DNA from: DASRRB01 sp036732755
Lineage (GTDB): Bacteria > Planctomycetota > B15-G4 > SIAN01
Assembly (NCBI GenBank): GCA_036732755.1
Contig: DAINBU010000004.1
Coordinates: 47,515 to 111,514, forward strand
Length of the DNA stretch: 64,000 nt
Direction: 5' to 3'
In this document: piece by piece, positions 61,928 through 64,000 of the stretch
Layout of the letters: every line of letters begins with the position of its first letter
Position numbering within the stretch: the stretch's first letter is position 1
Program-made: the position numbers and the translations under genes
The notes under the pieces: model-generated
The model's database searches: none
The model's input: the letters and a program-made list of their open reading frames with translations, nothing else
Told to the model about the DNA's origin: nothing

Positions 61928-62503
61928 TCAGACGTCGTCGCACAGCTGCAGCATCACCACTTCGTCGTGATCGAGGTCGAGGAGCTCGCCGTCGGCCGCG
62001 TCGTCGACGTCGGCGAGGTCGCGGAGCACCTCGAAGTCGCCGACGAATTCGGGGTCGCCGACGCAGTCGGGCACCTCGCCCCCGCCCGGGCCGCCGGCCG
62101 GGGGCCTCGAATGGAACACCCACTCGGCGCCGAGCGCGGTCACGACCACCAGCGCCGCGGCGGCCGCGACCTGGACCAGCCGCCTTCGCAGGGGCACCAT
62201 CCCCCCCGGCCTCCCCGGGAGGACGGCCGCCCCGCCGCGGTCCGGCGCGAGGTCCGTCTCCTGGACCTCAGGGGTGGCACGGGCCGCGGCGAGCGCCGTC
62301 GCCGCCATCTGCTTCAAGCGGGCGGGAGAGGTCTTCTCGGCGGGGAGCTCGCCCAGGAGGCGCCAGGTCGCGCGGTGGCGGGCCACTTCCCGCGTGCACG
62401 AGGGGCAGGTCGTGAGGTGGGCGCGGCACTCCTGAGCCAGGGCGGGCTCGAGCGAGCCGTCGGTCAGCTCGAGCAGGTGGTCGCAGAGGCTTTCACAGTC
62501 CAT
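61928..62503 (-). CDS. Zinc-finger anti-sigma factor
   Basis: A 191-residue protein. ATG 62503 overlaps the sigma stop at 62493 by 11 bases, so the two are coupled. The N-terminal domain holds CRAHLTTCPSCTREVARH, the His/Cys pattern of ZAS anti-sigma domains. A membrane helix (VQVAAAAALVVVTALGAEWV) lies near residues 109-128, and the outer part is short and acidic (DLADVDDAADGELLDLDHDE). It should hold the adjacent ECF factor until an envelope signal releases it. Confidence 0.85.
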   Translation of the reverse strand: MDCESLCDHLLELTDGSLEPALAQECRAHLTTCPSCTREVARHRATWRLLGELPAEKTSPARLKQMAATALAAARATPEVQETDLAPDRGGAAVLPGRPGGMVPLRRRLVQVAAAAALVVVTALGAEWVFHSRPPAGGPGGGEVPDCVGDPEFVGDFEVLRDLADVDDAADGELLDLDHDEVVMLQLCDDV

Positions 62504-63125
62504 CGAGCACCTCCTGTTGGAGGAACGGCAGGAGCCGCTGCTTCAGGTTCTCGCGGGCGCGATGGAGCAGCGACTTCACGGCGGGGATCGAGAGGTCGAG
62601 GGCGGCCGCGACGTCGTCGTAGCTCGCCCCTTCGAAGCGGTTCAGGACGAGGGCGATGCGCTGCGACTCGGGCAGCTCGGCGACGGCGGCGCGCACGCGG
62701 GCGCGCAGGTCGTCGACCAAGGCGATCGCGGCCGGGTCGGCGGCGTGCGGCGCGGCGAGCTCGGGGATCCCCGGCTGCGGATCGTCGTCGTGCCGCCCCT
62801 GGCGGATGGTCGTCGCCCGCCGCCAGCGGTTGCGCGTGCCGTCGTTGGCGGCGATGCGCGCGAGGATGCGGTAAAGCCAGGTGGTGAAGCGGGCGGTCGG
62901 CTCGTAGCGGTCGCGCGCGCGCGCGATCCTCAGGAACGCCTCCTGGGCGAGGTCCTCGGCGGAGCTGCGGTCGGCGCCGCAGCGGCGGAAGAAGGCGAGG
63001 ACGCGGTCGCCGTAGTGCACGACGATGCGCTCGAAGGCCGCGTCGTCGCCGCGCTGGAACTCGGCCATCCAGCCCTGCCCCGGATCGGGCGCGATCCCTT
63101 GCTCCATCGCTTCGGCGGACCTCAT
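62493..63125 (-). CDS. RNA polymerase ECF sigma factor
   Basis: A 210-residue protein; ATG 63125 is chosen because upstream text is not sigma-like, though a longer frame exists. Region 2: AAFERIVVHYGDRVLAFFRR, EDLAQEAFLRIARARDRYEP and RFTTWLYRILARIAANDGTR. Region 4: VAELPESQRIALVLNRFEGA, then YDDVAAALDLSIPAVKSLLH. The anti-sigma gene follows with an 11-base overlap and the DUF3106 protein comes after that. This is a classical ECF/anti-sigma module for an envelope response. Confidence 0.92.
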   Translation of the reverse strand: MRSAEAMEQGIAPDPGQGWMAEFQRGDDAAFERIVVHYGDRVLAFFRRCGADRSSAEDLAQEAFLRIARARDRYEPTARFTTWLYRILARIAANDGTRNRWRRATTIRQGRHDDDPQPGIPELAAPHAADPAAIALVDDLRARVRAAVAELPESQRIALVLNRFEGASYDDVAAALDLSIPAVKSLLHRARENLKQRLLPFLQQEVLDGL

Positions 63126-63213
63126 GAGGGGTGTAGCAACCCGGCAGGCGCGTCGGGAGTTTCGGCGACCGGCCGCTTCTCCCCAGGGACTCCGTGAGAT
63201 TCGAAAAAAGTTC

Positions 63214-63243
63214 TTGACGTTAGTACTTCGTTCGTACGATACT
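63214..63243 (+). promoter_or_regulatory. Sigma-70-like promoter for the 33-codon gene
   Basis: TTGACG at 63214-63219 and GATACT at 63238-63243 are separated by 18 bases. The spacer holds a partial inverted repeat (AGTAC...ACGATACT) that could be an operator. The A-rich stretch AAAAAAG just before -35 could help as an UP-element. Confidence 0.55.
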
Positions 63244-63289
63244 TCCATTCGTTGATCGTTCGCGCAACCGGTAGTAGGAGGAATCGACG

Positions 63290-63391
63290 ATGACCACTAC
63301 GGCTCGCACGCCACTCCGCTTCGTGCTCCTTCGGGATACCGCGGCCGCGCTGGCAATGGTCGCCCTGATGTTGGCGGCCGCCTGCCTCTGA
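63290..63391 (+). CDS. 33-residue hydrophobic peptide
   Basis: A short frame from ATG 63290 to TGA 63391 with an excellent AGGAGGAATCG ribosome site and a promoter upstream. The peptide has a basic, Thr-rich start (TTTARTPLRFVLLRD) and a hydrophobic end (AAALAMVALMLAAACL), so it would insert in the membrane. It is too short for most gene finders. The real product could also be a leader of a downstream element, but no gene follows on this strand. Function unknown. Confidence 0.5.
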   Translation: MTTTARTPLRFVLLRDTAAALAMVALMLAAACL

Positions 63392-63461
63392 TCATCCGTC
63401 GGGGATCGTCCGATTCGGACGACCCCGCCGCGCGATGGGCGGTTCGGGAGACCGCGTCCGG

Positions 63462-64000
63462 TCAGTGCACGAACCCCATCCTCGACTTCGGTCCGACGAT
63501 GAAGAACGGGAGCCCCTTCAGACTCTTCAACGGCACCGCCCCATAGAAGCGGCTGTCGATCGAATCGCGGCTGTTGTCCCCGAGCACGAAGATCGAGTCA
63601 TCGGGGATCGCGTACGAAGATGACCGGCCGGCGTACTTCGCCCCGGGCGGATCCGTGTAGTGGACGTCGCGCCAGATCTCGAACTTCGTCACGCGCGCAT
63701 CGCTCGCCCAGACGCTGAACCTCGGATGGGAGAGGCCGCGTCCGGCGCCGATCGAGCCCCCCGTCGGCCCCAGCGTCTCGCACAACGCCTTGCGGCCGTC
63801 GATGGCGACCCCGATCTGGCCGTCGATGAAGAAGAACTCGAGGCGGTGCTTCGAGCCCGACGAGATGTCGCGGACCTGCTCCCGGAACGGCTCGATCGGG
63901 CCGTCGCTCATCCGGGTCGCGGAGACGTCGTGGCCCGGGGAGCGCGGGACGATGTCGAAGCTGAACTCGTTCACCCCGATGTTGAAGCTGAAGTTCAAGC
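63462..64000 (-). CDS. Signal peptidase I-like protein, C-terminal part (5' end outside the window)
   Basis: The frame is open on the minus strand from the window edge to the stop at 63462. It holds SIFVLGDNSRDSIDSRFYGA, the box E text GDN..dSiDSR..G of type I signal peptidases, and before it a long beta-rich insertion. The catalytic Ser and Lys boxes would lie in the missing N-terminal part. The enzyme cleaves signal peptides at the outer face of the membrane. The large insertion distinguishes it from the E. coli type. Confidence 0.8.
   Translation of the reverse strand, partial: LNFSFNIGVNEFSFDIVPRSPGHDVSATRMSDGPIEPFREQVRDISSGSKHRLEFFFIDGQIGVAIDGRKALCETLGPTGGSIGAGRGLSHPRFSVWASDARVTKFEIWRDVHYTDPPGAKYAGRSSSYAIPDDSIFVLGDNSRDSIDSRFYGAVPLKSLKGLPFFIVGPKSRMGFVH

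Overview
The window is high-GC DNA (about 70 % by eye) with the gene stock of a planctomycete: DUF1501 and DUF1549/DUF1553 (PSD1) proteins, a Tat-exported Gfo/Idh oxidoreductase, a PVC-type dehydrogenase with a haem domain, a Ser/Thr kinase-TPR protein beside an ECF sigma factor, several other ECF sigma factors, and many secreted proteins with no named family. A run of ten Ns at 2841-2850 shows a draft scaffold, probably from a metagenome. No rRNA, tRNA, CRISPR array or recognisable transposase was seen.

Layout. 1-6.9 kb: a truncated secreted protein, a parvulin/SurA-like protein, and DUF1501 (broken by the gap), PSD1 and Gfo/Idh in one operon. 6.9-14.1 kb: minus-strand genes for a large secreted paralogue-family protein, an AAA ATPase, a small secreted protein, an ECF sigma factor, a second Gfo/Idh enzyme and a LOG-family protein. 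14.3-27.1 kb: mostly plus-strand secreted proteins, the kinase-TPR/ECF pair, a MauD-like thioredoxin protein followed by a Cys-rich Tat peptide, two seven-repeat beta-propellers and an ExbD-like protein. 27.2-32.5 kb: Lgt, an M28 peptidase, and a three-gene minus-strand cassette that looks like an undescribed RiPP pathway. 32.8-47.3 kb: a pilus-like protein, small secreted proteins, a methyltransferase, two divergent SGNH proteins, a cytochrome c/beta-propeller protein, an ArgJ-like protein and the dehydrogenase split by an in-frame stop. 47.4-64 kb: a thioredoxin-like protein, three tandem paralogues of the 6950-9052 protein, a lipoprotein, a radical SAM enzyme, an ECF sigma factor fused to a membrane anchor and an extracytoplasmic region, an ECF/anti-sigma/DUF3106 operon, and a signal peptidase I fragment.

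The most promising undescribed system is at 30141-32523. A 67-residue peptide with a leader-like FRIEKLEERIAP segment and a Gly/Ser-rich tail is followed by a JmjC/cupin-8 oxygenase and, translationally coupled to it, a haem-oxygenase-like metalloenzyme whose C-terminus resembles PqqD, the RiPP recognition element. A remnant of a second copy of that enzyme's 3' end lies at 22887-22946, fused to a near-perfect duplicate of the first 258 bp of the LOG-gene locus. Other notable signals are the sigma factor/membrane/extracytoplasmic fusion, the four-member secreted paralogue family, and the MauD-like/Cys-rich peptide pair.
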